Source of the DNA: JBDSLU01 sp039916225
GTDB taxonomy: Bacteria > Acidobacteriota > Vicinamibacteria > Vicinamibacterales > Vicinamibacteraceae
Assembly: GCA_039916225.1 (NCBI GenBank)
Contig: JBDSLU010000372.1
Coordinates: 1-15,650 of the forward strand
Length of the DNA: 15,650 bases
Reading direction: 5' to 3'
This document shows, one piece after another, positions 1-7,369 of the stretch. Position 1 is the first letter of the stretch. Each line of letters starts with the position of its first letter. The notes below the pieces were generated by a model. The model had not been told where the DNA came from. It was given only the letters and a program-made list of their open reading frames with translations, and ran no database searches. Made by a program: the position numbers and the translations under genes.

Positions 1-1
1 C

Positions 2-703
2 CGCCAGATCAAGCGGTTCGACGGCCGGGCCGGCACCCTGCGGACCCATGGCGCAGCTCTGCGGCACATCCCCATGTCGCGCCGTCAGCAGTTTCTCGGC
101 GCGATTGCCCACCCGCAGGTGGCCTACCTGCTGCTGATGCTCGGCACACTCGGCCTGACGGTCGAGCTCTGGAATCCGGGGGCCGTGCTGCCCGGCGTCG
201 TCGGCGGACTGTGCCTGCTGCTGGCGTTCTTCGCCTTGCAGGTGCTCTCGGTCGACATGAGCGGCGTCCTGTTGATGGTGTTCGGCCTCGGCCTGGTCGT
301 GCTCGAGTTGAAGGTCCCCAGCTTTGGTGCGCTCGGCATCGGCGGTGCGACCAGCCTGCTGATCGGCTCACTGATGGTGGCGCGTGGAGTGCCAGGAGTC
401 CAGGTCGGCCTCAGCGTCATCGTCCCCGCGGTCGCCCTTCTGCTGCTCGGCGTCCTGTTTCTGAGCCGCTTGGCGATGGCGGCGCGGCGACAGCCAGCGG
501 TGACCGGCGTCGAGACGCTCGTCGGACAGCAGGCCATGGCCCGCACCGCGTCCACTCCCGGCGTGCCGGCACTGGTCGGCGTGCGCGGGGAACTGTGGCA
601 GGCCCACAGCGAGGCACCGATCGAGGCCGGCGGATTAGTTCGCATCACGGAGGTGAACGGGCTTACGCTGACGGTCGTGCCCGACCGCACGTCCACTCCC
701 TGA
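2..703 (+). CDS. nfeD: NfeD family membrane protein, 5' end cut off by the window edge
   Basis: This is the C-terminal 233 residues of an NfeD protein; the frame is open to the first base, so the gene starts outside the window. The visible part begins with the linker typical of long NfeD proteins (RQIKRFDGR), which normally follows a ClpP-class serine protease domain. About five hydrophobic segments follow, then a C-terminal soluble NfeD/OB-fold domain of about 70 residues (TGVETLVGQQAMA, then GELWQAHSE and GLTLTVVP). Long NfeD proteins are membrane-anchored proteases that pair with a stomatin/SPFH protein, and the next gene 11 nt downstream is exactly that. An internal ATG at 74 is in frame, but the residues before it match the family, so it is not the start. 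The family call is firm; the protease domain itself is not visible. Confidence 0.9.
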   Translation, partial: RQIKRFDGRAGTLRTHGAALRHIPMSRRQQFLGAIAHPQVAYLLLMLGTLGLTVELWNPGAVLPGVVGGLCLLLAFFALQVLSVDMSGVLLMVFGLGLVVLELKVPSFGALGIGGATSLLIGSLMVARGVPGVQVGLSVIVPAVALLLLGVLFLSRLAMAARRQPAVTGVETLVGQQAMARTASTPGVPALVGVRGELWQAHSEAPIEAGGLVRITEVNGLTLTVVPDRTSTP

Positions 704-707
704 GGAG
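703..707 (+). promoter_or_regulatory. Shine-Dalgarno of the slipin gene
   Basis: AGGAG sits 7 nt before the ATG at 715 and overlaps the nfeD stop codon TGA (701-703). It decides the slipin start: the reading frame is open back to 211, but that upstream part only shadows nfeD in another frame. It is one of the few clear Shine-Dalgarno sequences in this window. Confidence 0.75.
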
Positions 708-714
708 AGCCCGC

Positions 715-1485
715 ATGGAAGGCCTGACGATTTCCCCGGCGCTCATCGTGGCCGCCGCGGTCGTGATCTACCTCGTCACCTCGATCCAGATCCTGGCCGA
801 GTACGAACGAGGCGTGATCTTTCGGCTCGGCAAATTGCTGCCTCGTCCGAAAGGCCCCGGTGTGGTGTTTGTGTTCCGGCCGATCGACCGGATCGTGCGG
901 ATCAGCCTGCGAACCGTGGTGCACGACGTGCCGCCGCAAGACATCATCACGCGCGACAACGTCTCGGTGAAGGTGAACGCCGTCGTGTTCTTCCGGGTGG
1001 TCGAGCCGCGGAAGGCGGTCGTGGAGGTCGAGAACTACGTCTACGCGACCTCGCAGCTCGCGCAAACGACGCTGAGGAGCGTCCTGGGCCAAGCCGAGCT
1101 GGACGATCTGCTCTCACAGCGCGATCGGCTGAACCAGGAGTTGCAGCGGATCCTCGATCATCAGACCGATCCCTGGGGCATCAAGGTTTCGGCGGTCGAA
1201 GTGAAGCACGTCGACCTGCCCGAGAACATGCAGCGGGCGATGGGCCGGCAGGCGGAAGCAGAGCGCGAGAAGCGCGCCAAGATCATTCACGCCGAGGGCG
1301 AGCTGATTGCCTCGGACAAGCTCGCGCAGGCGGCGGCCATCATCGATCGCGAACCCTCCGCCATCACCCTGCGCTATCTGCAGACACTGACCGAGATCGG
1401 CGCCGAGAAGAACACGACCGTCGTGTTCCCGCTGCCGATGGAGCTGCTGCGGATGATTCCGGGTACGGCCGCCGGCAAGACGTGA
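715..1485 (+). CDS. slipin / stomatin-like SPFH (band 7) membrane protein
   Basis: This 256-residue protein has one N-terminal membrane segment (about residues 6-24) followed by a band 7/SPFH domain. The entry motif EYERGVIFRLGK follows the membrane segment. Later come the DVPPQDIITRDNVSVKVNAV and YATSQLAQTTLRSVLGQ stretches, and then a charged helical region rich in EAEREKRAKIIHAEGE. This layout and length are typical of prokaryotic slipins, which oligomerise at the membrane and work with NfeD proteases in membrane quality control or microdomain organisation. The gene lies 11 nt behind nfeD with its own Shine-Dalgarno, so the two are co-transcribed. The conserved ELLRMI near the C-terminus (FPLPMELLRMI) is present, so the protein looks complete. 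I see nothing unusual in it. Confidence 0.95.
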   Translation: MEGLTISPALIVAAAVVIYLVTSIQILAEYERGVIFRLGKLLPRPKGPGVVFVFRPIDRIVRISLRTVVHDVPPQDIITRDNVSVKVNAVVFFRVVEPRKAVVEVENYVYATSQLAQTTLRSVLGQAELDDLLSQRDRLNQELQRILDHQTDPWGIKVSAVEVKHVDLPENMQRAMGRQAEAEREKRAKIIHAEGELIASDKLAQAAAIIDREPSAITLRYLQTLTEIGAEKNTTVVFPLPMELLRMIPGTAAGKT

Positions 1486-1496
1486 GACTCCGTCGA

Positions 1497-1540
1497 CCGG
1501 CTGTACCGCGATCTCGGCTGGCGGAGTAAGCAACAGCCGG
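1497..1540. terminator. candidate bidirectional terminator hairpin between convergent genes
   Basis: CCGGCTGT (1497-1504) and ACAGCCGG (1533-1540) form a perfect 8-bp stem with a 28-nt loop. The stem lies in the 61-nt gap between the convergent slipin and sugar kinase genes. There is no T-tract on either side, so an intrinsic-terminator role is only inferred from its position. Confidence 0.3.
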
Positions 1541-1546
1541 CCGGCG

Positions 1547-2641
1547 CTAGCGCTGAATCCGCGCCGACCCGCCCTTGGCAAAGGCACGCACGTGCGAGAG
1601 CCGGGCCATCGTGGTGTCGCCGGGGAACGTCGTCGCCAGGGCGCCGTGCGCCCATCCGAGCCTGACGCAGTCTTCCGGCGACTCGCCGGTGAGCAGCCCG
1701 AAGAACAGCCCGGAGGCGAAGGCGTCGCCGCCGCCGACGCGATCGTAGACGTCCAGTTCGCAGATCGGCGTGACGTAGGCCTTGCCCTCGATCCACGCGA
1801 CCGCGCCCCAGGTGTGGCGGTTGGTCGAGTGCACTTCCCGCAGCGTCGTGGCGACCACCTTGATGTTCGGGAACGCCTTGGTAACCTGATCGATCATGCC
1901 GATGAAGGCCTGCGGGTCGAGCCCCGACTTGGCGGCCACGGCCGGACCGGGTACGCCGAGGGCCTTCTGCAGGTCCTCTTCGTTGCCGACCAGGACGTCG
2001 ACGTACTGCATGATCTTCTTGAAGACGTCGAGCGCCTTCTCGTTGCCGCCGCGCGCGTTCCACAGCTTCTCGCGGTAGTTGAGGTCGAACGAGACGACGG
2101 CGCCGGCCTTCTTGGCCGCCTGCATCCCCTCGATGATCACCTCGTCGGTGCCCTCACCGAGCGCGGTGAACAAGCCGCCGCTGTGGAACCAGCGGACGCC
2201 CTTACTGAAAATGCCGGCCCAGTCGAAGTCGCCCGGCTTGAGCAGTGTGGCCGCTTCGTTGCTGCGGTTGTAGAACACCACCGGCGGGCGGACGCCGAAG
2301 CCGCGGTCGCTGTAGACCGCGGCCATGTTCGGGCCCCAGGCGCCGTCGTGCGTGAACATCTTGTAGAACGGCTTGACGCCCATCGCCTGGACGCGCTCGG
2401 CGATCAGGTCGCCGATCGGATAGTCGACCATCGCGGTGGCGATGCCCGTCTTCAGGCGAAAGCAGTCCGACAGGTTGGCAGCGCAGTTGAACTCGCCGCC
2501 GCTGACGTGGATGGACAGGCTCTGCGCCTTGTGGAACGGCACCACGCCGGGGTCGAGCCGGTGGATCAGCGCACCGAGCGACAGGAAGTCGAGATCACCC
2601 GATTGGGGAATCTGCAGGGCGGAAGAAGCGGTCTTTGTCAT
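1547..2641 (-). CDS. kdgK: PfkB family sugar kinase, probably 2-keto-3-deoxygluconate kinase
   Basis: This 364-residue ribokinase-fold (PfkB) protein carries the N-terminal substrate-binding glycine pair (HVSGGEFNCAANLSD, residues 45-59). It also has FDLNYREKLW (185-194) and VGNEEDLQKALG (218-229), both typical of 2-keto-3-deoxygluconate kinases. The C-terminal ATP/anion-hole signature is DRVGGGDAF (300-308), with Asp306 as the expected catalytic base. KDG kinases phosphorylate 2-keto-3-deoxygluconate to KDPG for cleavage by an aldolase, in uronate or pectin breakdown or the Entner-Doudoroff route. No aldolase or uronate gene is in view; the neighbour is a glycosyltransferase 46 nt upstream. 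Another PfkB sugar kinase, such as a fructokinase, remains possible. The ATG at 2641 has no visible Shine-Dalgarno. Family call is firm, substrate moderate. Confidence 0.85.
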   Translation of the reverse strand: MTKTASSALQIPQSGDLDFLSLGALIHRLDPGVVPFHKAQSLSIHVSGGEFNCAANLSDCFRLKTGIATAMVDYPIGDLIAERVQAMGVKPFYKMFTHDGAWGPNMAAVYSDRGFGVRPPVVFYNRSNEAATLLKPGDFDWAGIFSKGVRWFHSGGLFTALGEGTDEVIIEGMQAAKKAGAVVSFDLNYREKLWNARGGNEKALDVFKKIMQYVDVLVGNEEDLQKALGVPGPAVAAKSGLDPQAFIGMIDQVTKAFPNIKVVATTLREVHSTNRHTWGAVAWIEGKAYVTPICELDVYDRVGGGDAFASGLFFGLLTGESPEDCVRLGWAHGALATTFPGDTTMARLSHVRAFAKGGSARIQR

Positions 2642-2652
2642 GGCTTGAAGGT

Positions 2653-2675
2653 CGGCCGGGGAAGGACACCGGCCG
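2653..2675 (-). other. GC-rich hairpin between glycosyltransferase and kinase genes
   Basis: CGGCCGG (2653-2659) and CCGGCCG (2669-2675) form a 7-bp perfect stem with a 9-nt loop, in the 46-nt gap between the glycosyltransferase stop and the kinase ATG. No T-tract follows. It could attenuate read-through or be a chance product of the high GC content. Confidence 0.25.
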
Positions 2676-2687
2676 GCGGCCGGTATT

Positions 2688-3845
2688 CTATCGCCTGCCG
2701 GCGGGCGTGGCCGACGCCGGTGCCGCCTCGAGCACCTGCTCGAACAGCGTCAGATGACGCTCGGCGACGTCGCTCCAGCGGTAGCGGGCCTCGACCAGCG
2801 CCCGCAGCCGCGCGCCGCGTGCCGGCAGGCCCTCGCGGTCGCCGAGCAGCCCGACCAGCCCCCGCTCCAGGCCGTCGACGGTGCTCGGCACCACCGCCCC
2901 GCCGTCGACCTCGCCTACCGCCTCGAAACCGCACCCGTCGGTGACCAGTACCGGCGTGCCGCAGGCCCCTGCATCGAGGGCCACGATCGACATCGCCTCG
3001 TGTCTGGAGGGAATGGCCAGCAGGTCGGCGGCCCGCAGCGCCGCCCGCTTGGCGTCGCCGCCGAGATAGCCGGGGAACGCCACGCGGTCGGCCACCCCTC
3101 GCGCCTGGGCCAGGTGCTCGAGGCTCGCCCGCAGGCCATGGTCCGGCCCGGCCAGAATCAGGCGATGGGCGGGAAACCGCCCGGCGATGCGGGCAAAGGC
3201 CTCGAGCAGCAGGTCGGGCCCCTTGCTGTGGGCCAGGCGGCCGATGAACAGCACGGTCGGAGGGGCACCCGGATCGGCCGGCGGGAGCGGTCGGGCGCCA
3301 CCGGCCAGCCATGCCTCGTCGACGCCGTTCGGGATGAGGTGCACGCGCTCGGCCGGCACGCCGTAGCCGGCGAGATCGGCATATTCGTGCCGGGCGATGG
3401 CGATGGCGGCCTGCGCCTCGCGGATGAACCGGCGGCCGCCGCCAGCGTTGTAGAGACGCTTCAGCAGCGTCGAGCGGCCAGCCAGCGGCAACGCGCCGCC
3501 CGGCGTCACCACCGTCAGCCGGCCGGTACGGCGGGCCGCCGAGGCGGCGATCAGGTTGATCGCGGTCCAGTAGCCGACGATGTGGACGAGGTCGTGCTCG
3601 CGGGCCAGCTCGTCGACGAAGCGCCACCGAGCCGGCACGAAGTAACGGCGGTTCAGGAGCGGCAGGGCGCTGAGGCCGGCGCTGCCCAGTTCCGCACGAC
3701 GCTCCGGCGAGAGCCCGACGTCGTTGGTGAGGATGTGCCCGTCGACGCCGCGCGCCCGCCACGCCCGCGTCAGCTGGACCACGCGCTCCGCCGTGCCGCC
3801 GCCCGAGACGGCGTCGAGGAGGTGCGTGACGGAGAGGATCTTCAT
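2688..3845 (-). CDS. glycosyltransferase family 4 (GT-B fold)
   Basis: This 385-residue protein has the two-lobed GT-B layout. The N-terminal nucleotide-fold start is MKILSVTHLLDAVSGGGTAE, with the glycine loop at 15-17. A hinge motif IPNGVD lies at 171-176, and the donor-binding lobe carries IGRLAHSKGPDLLLEAF (201-217) with the conserved Arg203 and Lys208. The catalytic EX7E region reads EAMSIVALD (283-291), so the second acidic residue is Asp rather than Glu. Family 4 enzymes are retaining, use nucleotide-sugar donors and usually build surface polysaccharides, lipopolysaccharide or glycolipids. There is no signal peptide, so it acts in the cytoplasm or at the inner membrane face. It lies 39 nt behind the coiled-coil gene and 46 nt ahead of the kinase. 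The donor and acceptor cannot be told from sequence. Confidence 0.9.
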   Translation of the reverse strand: MKILSVTHLLDAVSGGGTAERVVQLTRAWRARGVDGHILTNDVGLSPERRAELGSAGLSALPLLNRRYFVPARWRFVDELAREHDLVHIVGYWTAINLIAASAARRTGRLTVVTPGGALPLAGRSTLLKRLYNAGGGRRFIREAQAAIAIARHEYADLAGYGVPAERVHLIPNGVDEAWLAGGARPLPPADPGAPPTVLFIGRLAHSKGPDLLLEAFARIAGRFPAHRLILAGPDHGLRASLEHLAQARGVADRVAFPGYLGGDAKRAALRAADLLAIPSRHEAMSIVALDAGACGTPVLVTDGCGFEAVGEVDGGAVVPSTVDGLERGLVGLLGDREGLPARGARLRALVEARYRWSDVAERHLTLFEQVLEAAPASATPAGRR

Positions 3846-3884
3846 CCAGGGGTCACGGCCGACGCCGGCCGGCCCACCGCCCCG

Positions 3885-4415
3885 CTATCGGGCGATCAGC
3901 AGCTGATCGAGCGCTGACTCGAGCTGTGCCACCTGGGCGCGGCGCTGGGCGACCAGGGCCTCGAGATCGGTAACCTCGCCGGCGAGGCGCTGCGCGTCGG
4001 TCGTCCGGCGATCGAGATCCGACTGCAGCCGGACGTTCTCCTTCTGCAGCGCGTCGGCGGCCGACCCCGACGGGTCCAGCTTGGCCATCTCGGCCAGTGC
4101 TTGCAGCGAGTTGCGCGCCTGGGCAGCCTCGCCCTGGGCGTGATCGCGCTCCGTCGCCCGGCGCTGCAGCCGATCCTCGAGGGCGATCAGCCGCCGCTCG
4201 GCCGTCTCCAGCCGTTGCGACAGCAGGACGGCGCGGTCCTGCCGCGTCGACTGCTGGACGAACTGCTTGAGCAGCGTCGCGATCTCGTCCAGCTTGACGC
4301 GGATCGCGGTGAGCTCAGGCTGATTGGCCGCTTGGGCCTCGGCACGGCCGAGGCCCACTCCACCGACACCCAGCGCGACGGCGAGGGCCATGCCGGCGAC
4401 GCCGCGCACCTTCAT
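3885..4415 (-). CDS. exported coiled-coil protein, function unknown
   Basis: This 176-residue protein is not a family I recognise. It starts with a signal-peptide-like stretch: a short basic start (MKVR), a hydrophobic core to about residue 24 and an Ala-rich end with AEA near residue 27. The rest is almost entirely charged heptad-like helix (about 33-108 and 117-172), separated by a short Gly/Pro/Ser break (LDPSGSAAD). No enzymatic motif is visible. Its ATG overlaps the stop of the upstream CHRD/FG-GAP gene by 4 nt (ATGA, 4412-4415), so translation is probably coupled and the products may be made in step. The likely place is periplasm or cell surface, as a scaffold or spacer partner of the upstream protein. 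That role is inference from position. Confidence 0.75.
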   Translation of the reverse strand: MKVRGVAGMALAVALGVGGVGLGRAEAQAANQPELTAIRVKLDEIATLLKQFVQQSTRQDRAVLLSQRLETAERRLIALEDRLQRRATERDHAQGEAAQARNSLQALAEMAKLDPSGSAADALQKENVRLQSDLDRRTTDAQRLAGEVTDLEALVAQRRAQVAQLESALDQLLIAR

Positions 4416-6076
4416 CGGTTGTTGTACCCGGCAATCGGCGCGTCGGTGCTGAGGCCCCACTGCCGGATGAAGATGCCGCCGCTCGAATTGAGCACCCAGT
4501 AGGTGCGCGTCGCGCTGATCCAGATGGCGACGTCGGTCTTGCCGTCGCCGTCGTAGTCGCCCTGCACGCGGACCTGGCCCGTCGACGGCCCGAACGCTTC
4601 GCGCGTGGCGTAGACCGGCTGGGTCGGGAGCAGCGAGGAGATGTAGTACCAGACCGTGTTGCTGCCTTCGCTGTTGGTGCCGGCGATGTCGGTCTTGCCA
4701 TCGCCGTCGAAGTCGCCCGGCGTGCCGAAGAAGTTGCCGTTGCCGAACGGCTGGATGCGATAGGTGGAGCCTGGCGAGAACAGCGTCCACCATATGCCGC
4801 CCTGCTGGTCGGTGAAGTCGTTGCGGCCGTCGCCGTCGTGGTCGCCGGGGTTGGGGAAGTCGAGGCCCCACTGGAAGGCGTTGATCGCCCCGTCGGTACT
4901 GCGACGGATCCACCAGGTGTTGGTCGAGGTGCGGAAGATGGCGAGATCGGTGATGCCGTCGGCGTCGTAGTCACCGATGACGCGCGGGTCGTCGCCGGGA
5001 ATGCCGAAGGCGAGGTACTCCGAGCTCCCGGTCGCGTAGAGGATCCAGAACCCGACCTGCCCGGTGGTGCGGAAGAGCGCCCGGTCGGCCCGGCCGTCAC
5101 CGTCGAAATCGCCCATCAGGAGCCGCTGGTTGTCGAAGTCGGTGTTCAGGCCGAACTGCGCATAGTTGACCGTGTTGGTCTCGGACAGCAGGCTCCACCA
5201 CGTGACGGCGCCGCCGCTGGCGCGCGCGATGCTGAGATCGGCGCGGCCGTCGCCATCCTGGTCGAGCATGGTCTCGTTGGTGGCGCGGCGCCGCAGGATC
5301 TGGCCGCGGATCTCGCCGCCGGGGTTCGCCGCGGTGTGGATGTTCAGGTAGTACTGGCCGCGGCGGAGCGCCGCGCCCTGGAGCGGACTGATGTTCCAGA
5401 TGGCGTCGACCACGCTGCCCGCCGTCGCCGCCGCCGGGGACAGGTCCAGCACGTCGGGACCGCTGACCTTGGGGTTGCCGAAATGGGCGTGGCCCATCGT
5501 CGCCGGACCGCTCAGTCCGGACCACGTCATCGACACCAGCGCCTGCGTGCCCGCAGCGTTGATGCTGACTGCGCCGGTGCCGGTCGCCGTCGAGCCGTTT
5601 GCCGGCGATTCCTGCGCCGACGTCAGCCGCGAGATCTGTACCGGGTCGACCGTCGCCTGCCCACGGATCTCGCCACCAGTGAAATTCACGGTGTGGATGT
5701 TGAAGTAGTAGTAACCGGCCTTGATGTTCGCCGCCTGAGTCGGGGTGACGGCGAAGACGGCATTGACGACGCTACCGCTGGTCACACCGGGGGTCGGGCT
5801 CAGGTCGAACACGATCGCCGCGTTGCCGCCCGGACTGGCAGGGCCGTGCAGATGGCCGATGGTGACGTTCGAGCCGAGGCCCGAGTAATAGACGGATGCG
5901 GTGATCTGGGTCTCAGCGTCGTTCAGGGTCACCCGTCCGAAACCGCTCGCCGTCGAGCCATTCGACGGTACTTCCTGAGTGCCCGAGAGATTGGCGGTGA
6001 AATAGCTAGCGGCCCCGGCCGGCGCCGCAAAGGCGCAGGTCAGGACGGTCGTCAGGACCACGGACACTCTCGTCAT
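4412..6076 (-). CDS. secreted two-CHRD plus FG-GAP/VCBS calcium-binding repeat protein
   Basis: This 554-residue secreted protein has a signal peptide (cleavage near residues 22-23, APAGA/AS). Two CHRD domains span about 25-142 and 147-260. Each has an HxHG- or HAHF-type core (IGHLHGPA; MGHAHFGN) and ends in the family signature NIHT followed by GGEIRGQ. From residue 270 to the end there are six FG-GAP-like repeats, each with a DxDxDGxxD calcium loop at 272-280, 323-331, 369-377, 412-420, 455-463 and 507-515. Each loop is followed by a Trp-rich strand, as in beta-propeller proteins. CHRD domains are of unknown biochemical function; FG-GAP propellers bind calcium and mediate adhesion or carbohydrate binding. 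The gene sits among glycosyltransferases and overlaps the next gene by 4 nt, so a surface or matrix role is plausible. There is no membrane anchor and no obvious sorting signal at the C-terminus. Confidence 0.9.
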   Translation of the reverse strand: MTRVSVVLTTVLTCAFAAPAGAASYFTANLSGTQEVPSNGSTASGFGRVTLNDAETQITASVYYSGLGSNVTIGHLHGPASPGGNAAIVFDLSPTPGVTSGSVVNAVFAVTPTQAANIKAGYYYFNIHTVNFTGGEIRGQATVDPVQISRLTSAQESPANGSTATGTGAVSINAAGTQALVSMTWSGLSGPATMGHAHFGNPKVSGPDVLDLSPAAATAGSVVDAIWNISPLQGAALRRGQYYLNIHTAANPGGEIRGQILRRRATNETMLDQDGDGRADLSIARASGGAVTWWSLLSETNTVNYAQFGLNTDFDNQRLLMGDFDGDGRADRALFRTTGQVGFWILYATGSSEYLAFGIPGDDPRVIGDYDADGITDLAIFRTSTNTWWIRRSTDGAINAFQWGLDFPNPGDHDGDGRNDFTDQQGGIWWTLFSPGSTYRIQPFGNGNFFGTPGDFDGDGKTDIAGTNSEGSNTVWYYISSLLPTQPVYATREAFGPSTGQVRVQGDYDGDGKTDVAIWISATRTYWVLNSSGGIFIRQWGLSTDAPIAGYNNR

Positions 6077-6080
6077 CAGG

Positions 6081-6085
6081 CCTCC
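6081..6085 (-). promoter_or_regulatory. Shine-Dalgarno of the CHRD/FG-GAP gene
   Basis: On the minus strand GGAGG lies 4 nt before the ATG at 6076. The spacing is short but the motif is strong. It supports independent, efficient initiation of the secreted protein, unlike its overlap-coupled neighbours. Confidence 0.6.
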
Positions 6086-6131
6086 GGAATCGGGGAAGGA
6101 GCGGCACGAGGGTACACCAGTTTCAGGCCCC

Positions 6132-6151
6132 GACGGGCGTCGTCGCCCGTC
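6132..6151 (-). terminator. hairpin just after a glycosyltransferase stop, candidate terminator or attenuator
   Basis: GACGGGCG (6132-6139) and CGCCCGTC (6144-6151) form a perfect 8-bp stem with a 4-nt loop. It begins 3 nt beyond the stop of the glycosyltransferase (TGA at 6157-6155). No T-tract follows on the minus strand. It may mark the end of the two-glycosyltransferase transcript or protect its 3' end. Confidence 0.4.
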
Positions 6152-6154
6152 ATG

Positions 6155-7369
6155 TCAGGCCTCGACGGCGGCGGCGTAGGCGGCCCACGCGATCCGCGCG
6201 GACGCCCGTTCGTCGAAGCTGGCGACCACATGGGCGCGCCCTCGCGCGCCGAGCCGTTGCCGAAGTGTGCAGTCGTCGAGCAGCGACCCGAGAGCCCCGG
6301 CGAGCGCCTCGGGATCGCCGGGCTCGACGAGCCGGCCTGTCTCCCCGTCGACGATGGCCTCGGGGATGGCGAACACCGGCGTCGAAATCGCCGGCACGCC
6401 GAGCGCCATCGCCTCGAGCAGCGCGAGCGGCAGGCCGTCGACGTGCGTCGGTAGACAAAATATGTCGGCCAGCCGCACCAGGCGGAACAGATCGCGACGA
6501 TCGGGCCCGACATCCGCGGCGGTCAGCAGCCGAAAGGCCTCGCCGAGACCGAATGTGTCGGCGCGCGCGCGATCGCCGCGCCCTGGCTCAGAATTCGAGA
6601 TCCAAAGGAAGCCGACGTCGCCGCGAGCGGCAGCCAGGCGTCGCGCCGCATCGAGGAACGTCCAGCGACCCTTGCGATCGATGAACTGTCCGACGCACGC
6701 AACCAGGAGCGGCCGGGCCGGCAGCGCGTATCGCGCGCGCAGGCCGACGGCATCGATCGGCTCGCCGCGCACGGCATCGATGTCCTGCGGATCGATGCCG
6801 GTGTAGGTGACGGCGACGCGCTCGACCGCCGCTGCGCCGAGGAAACGCGCCAGGCTGCGTCGCGCGTCGACGTTCGATGCGAACAGATGAAACGTCGGCA
6901 GACGCGACAGGGCGGCGAACTTGGCGCGCCACAACCGTTCGCGCCACCAGGCGCCGACGGGCAGGGCGTTGTGACAGGTCAGGAAGACGTGGCTGCGGCG
7001 GGCCAGCGCGACGAGCGCCAGTGCCGATTGCCACGGCGCGAGATCGACGTGGAAGACGACGCCAGGACCAGCCAACCGCCTCAGCGCGGCGACCATGGCC
7101 CGCTCCGAGCGAATCTTGGCCGCATGCCGGGCGAGCTTGCGACCCACCGTCGGCGCCGGACGGGTGTCGGCGGCCGGGAACGCCAGCTGGCAGGGCACGC
7201 CGAGACGATCGAGCGCGGCGAGCAGCGCCGGATCGGAACCGTGCGGCAGCAAGGCGGACACCGGCACGTGCGTCATCGCCTCGCGCATCAAGGCGAACGC
7301 ATGCACCTGCGCTCCGCCCCACTCCAAGTAGTTCCAGGCGTAGACGACCCGGCTGATCCCGTGCGACAT
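6155..7369 (-). CDS. glycosyltransferase family 4 (GT-B fold)
   Basis: This 404-residue protein starts with a GT-B N-lobe motif (YAWNYLEWGGAQVHAFAL, residues 10-27, with Gly18-Gly19). The donor lobe holds VGQFIDRKGRW (226-236). The catalytic-loop region is DGLPLALLEAM (311-321), where the first position of EX7E is Asp311 and the second is Glu319. It then reads GVPAISTPVFAIPEAIVDG, typical of family 4. Cytoplasmic, retaining, nucleotide-sugar dependent; donor and acceptor are not predictable. The ATG at 7369 shares one base with the stop of the family 2 glycosyltransferase (TGATG), which fixes the start and implies translational coupling. The frame runs open upstream to 7759, but that part only shadows the neighbour. 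The protein shares little beyond family motifs with the other family 4 enzyme in the window, so the two probably act at different steps. Confidence 0.9.
   Translation of the reverse strand: MSHGISRVVYAWNYLEWGGAQVHAFALMREAMTHVPVSALLPHGSDPALLAALDRLGVPCQLAFPAADTRPAPTVGRKLARHAAKIRSERAMVAALRRLAGPGVVFHVDLAPWQSALALVALARRSHVFLTCHNALPVGAWWRERLWRAKFAALSRLPTFHLFASNVDARRSLARFLGAAAVERVAVTYTGIDPQDIDAVRGEPIDAVGLRARYALPARPLLVACVGQFIDRKGRWTFLDAARRLAAARGDVGFLWISNSEPGRGDRARADTFGLGEAFRLLTAADVGPDRRDLFRLVRLADIFCLPTHVDGLPLALLEAMALGVPAISTPVFAIPEAIVDGETGRLVEPGDPEALAGALGSLLDDCTLRQRLGARGRAHVVASFDERASARIAWAAYAAAVEA

Noticed and set aside
1592..2944. Long open frame on the + strand (450 codons) opposite the sugar kinase
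   Set aside because: It lies antisense to a clear PfkB kinase and its composition is the Arg/Asp/Val-rich type produced by codon structure of a high-GC gene read backwards. No domain is visible.
4838..6454. Long + strand open frame (538 codons) opposite the CHRD/FG-GAP gene
   Set aside because: It is a mirror of the minus-strand gene and crosses into the next gene; no motif or start signal supports it.
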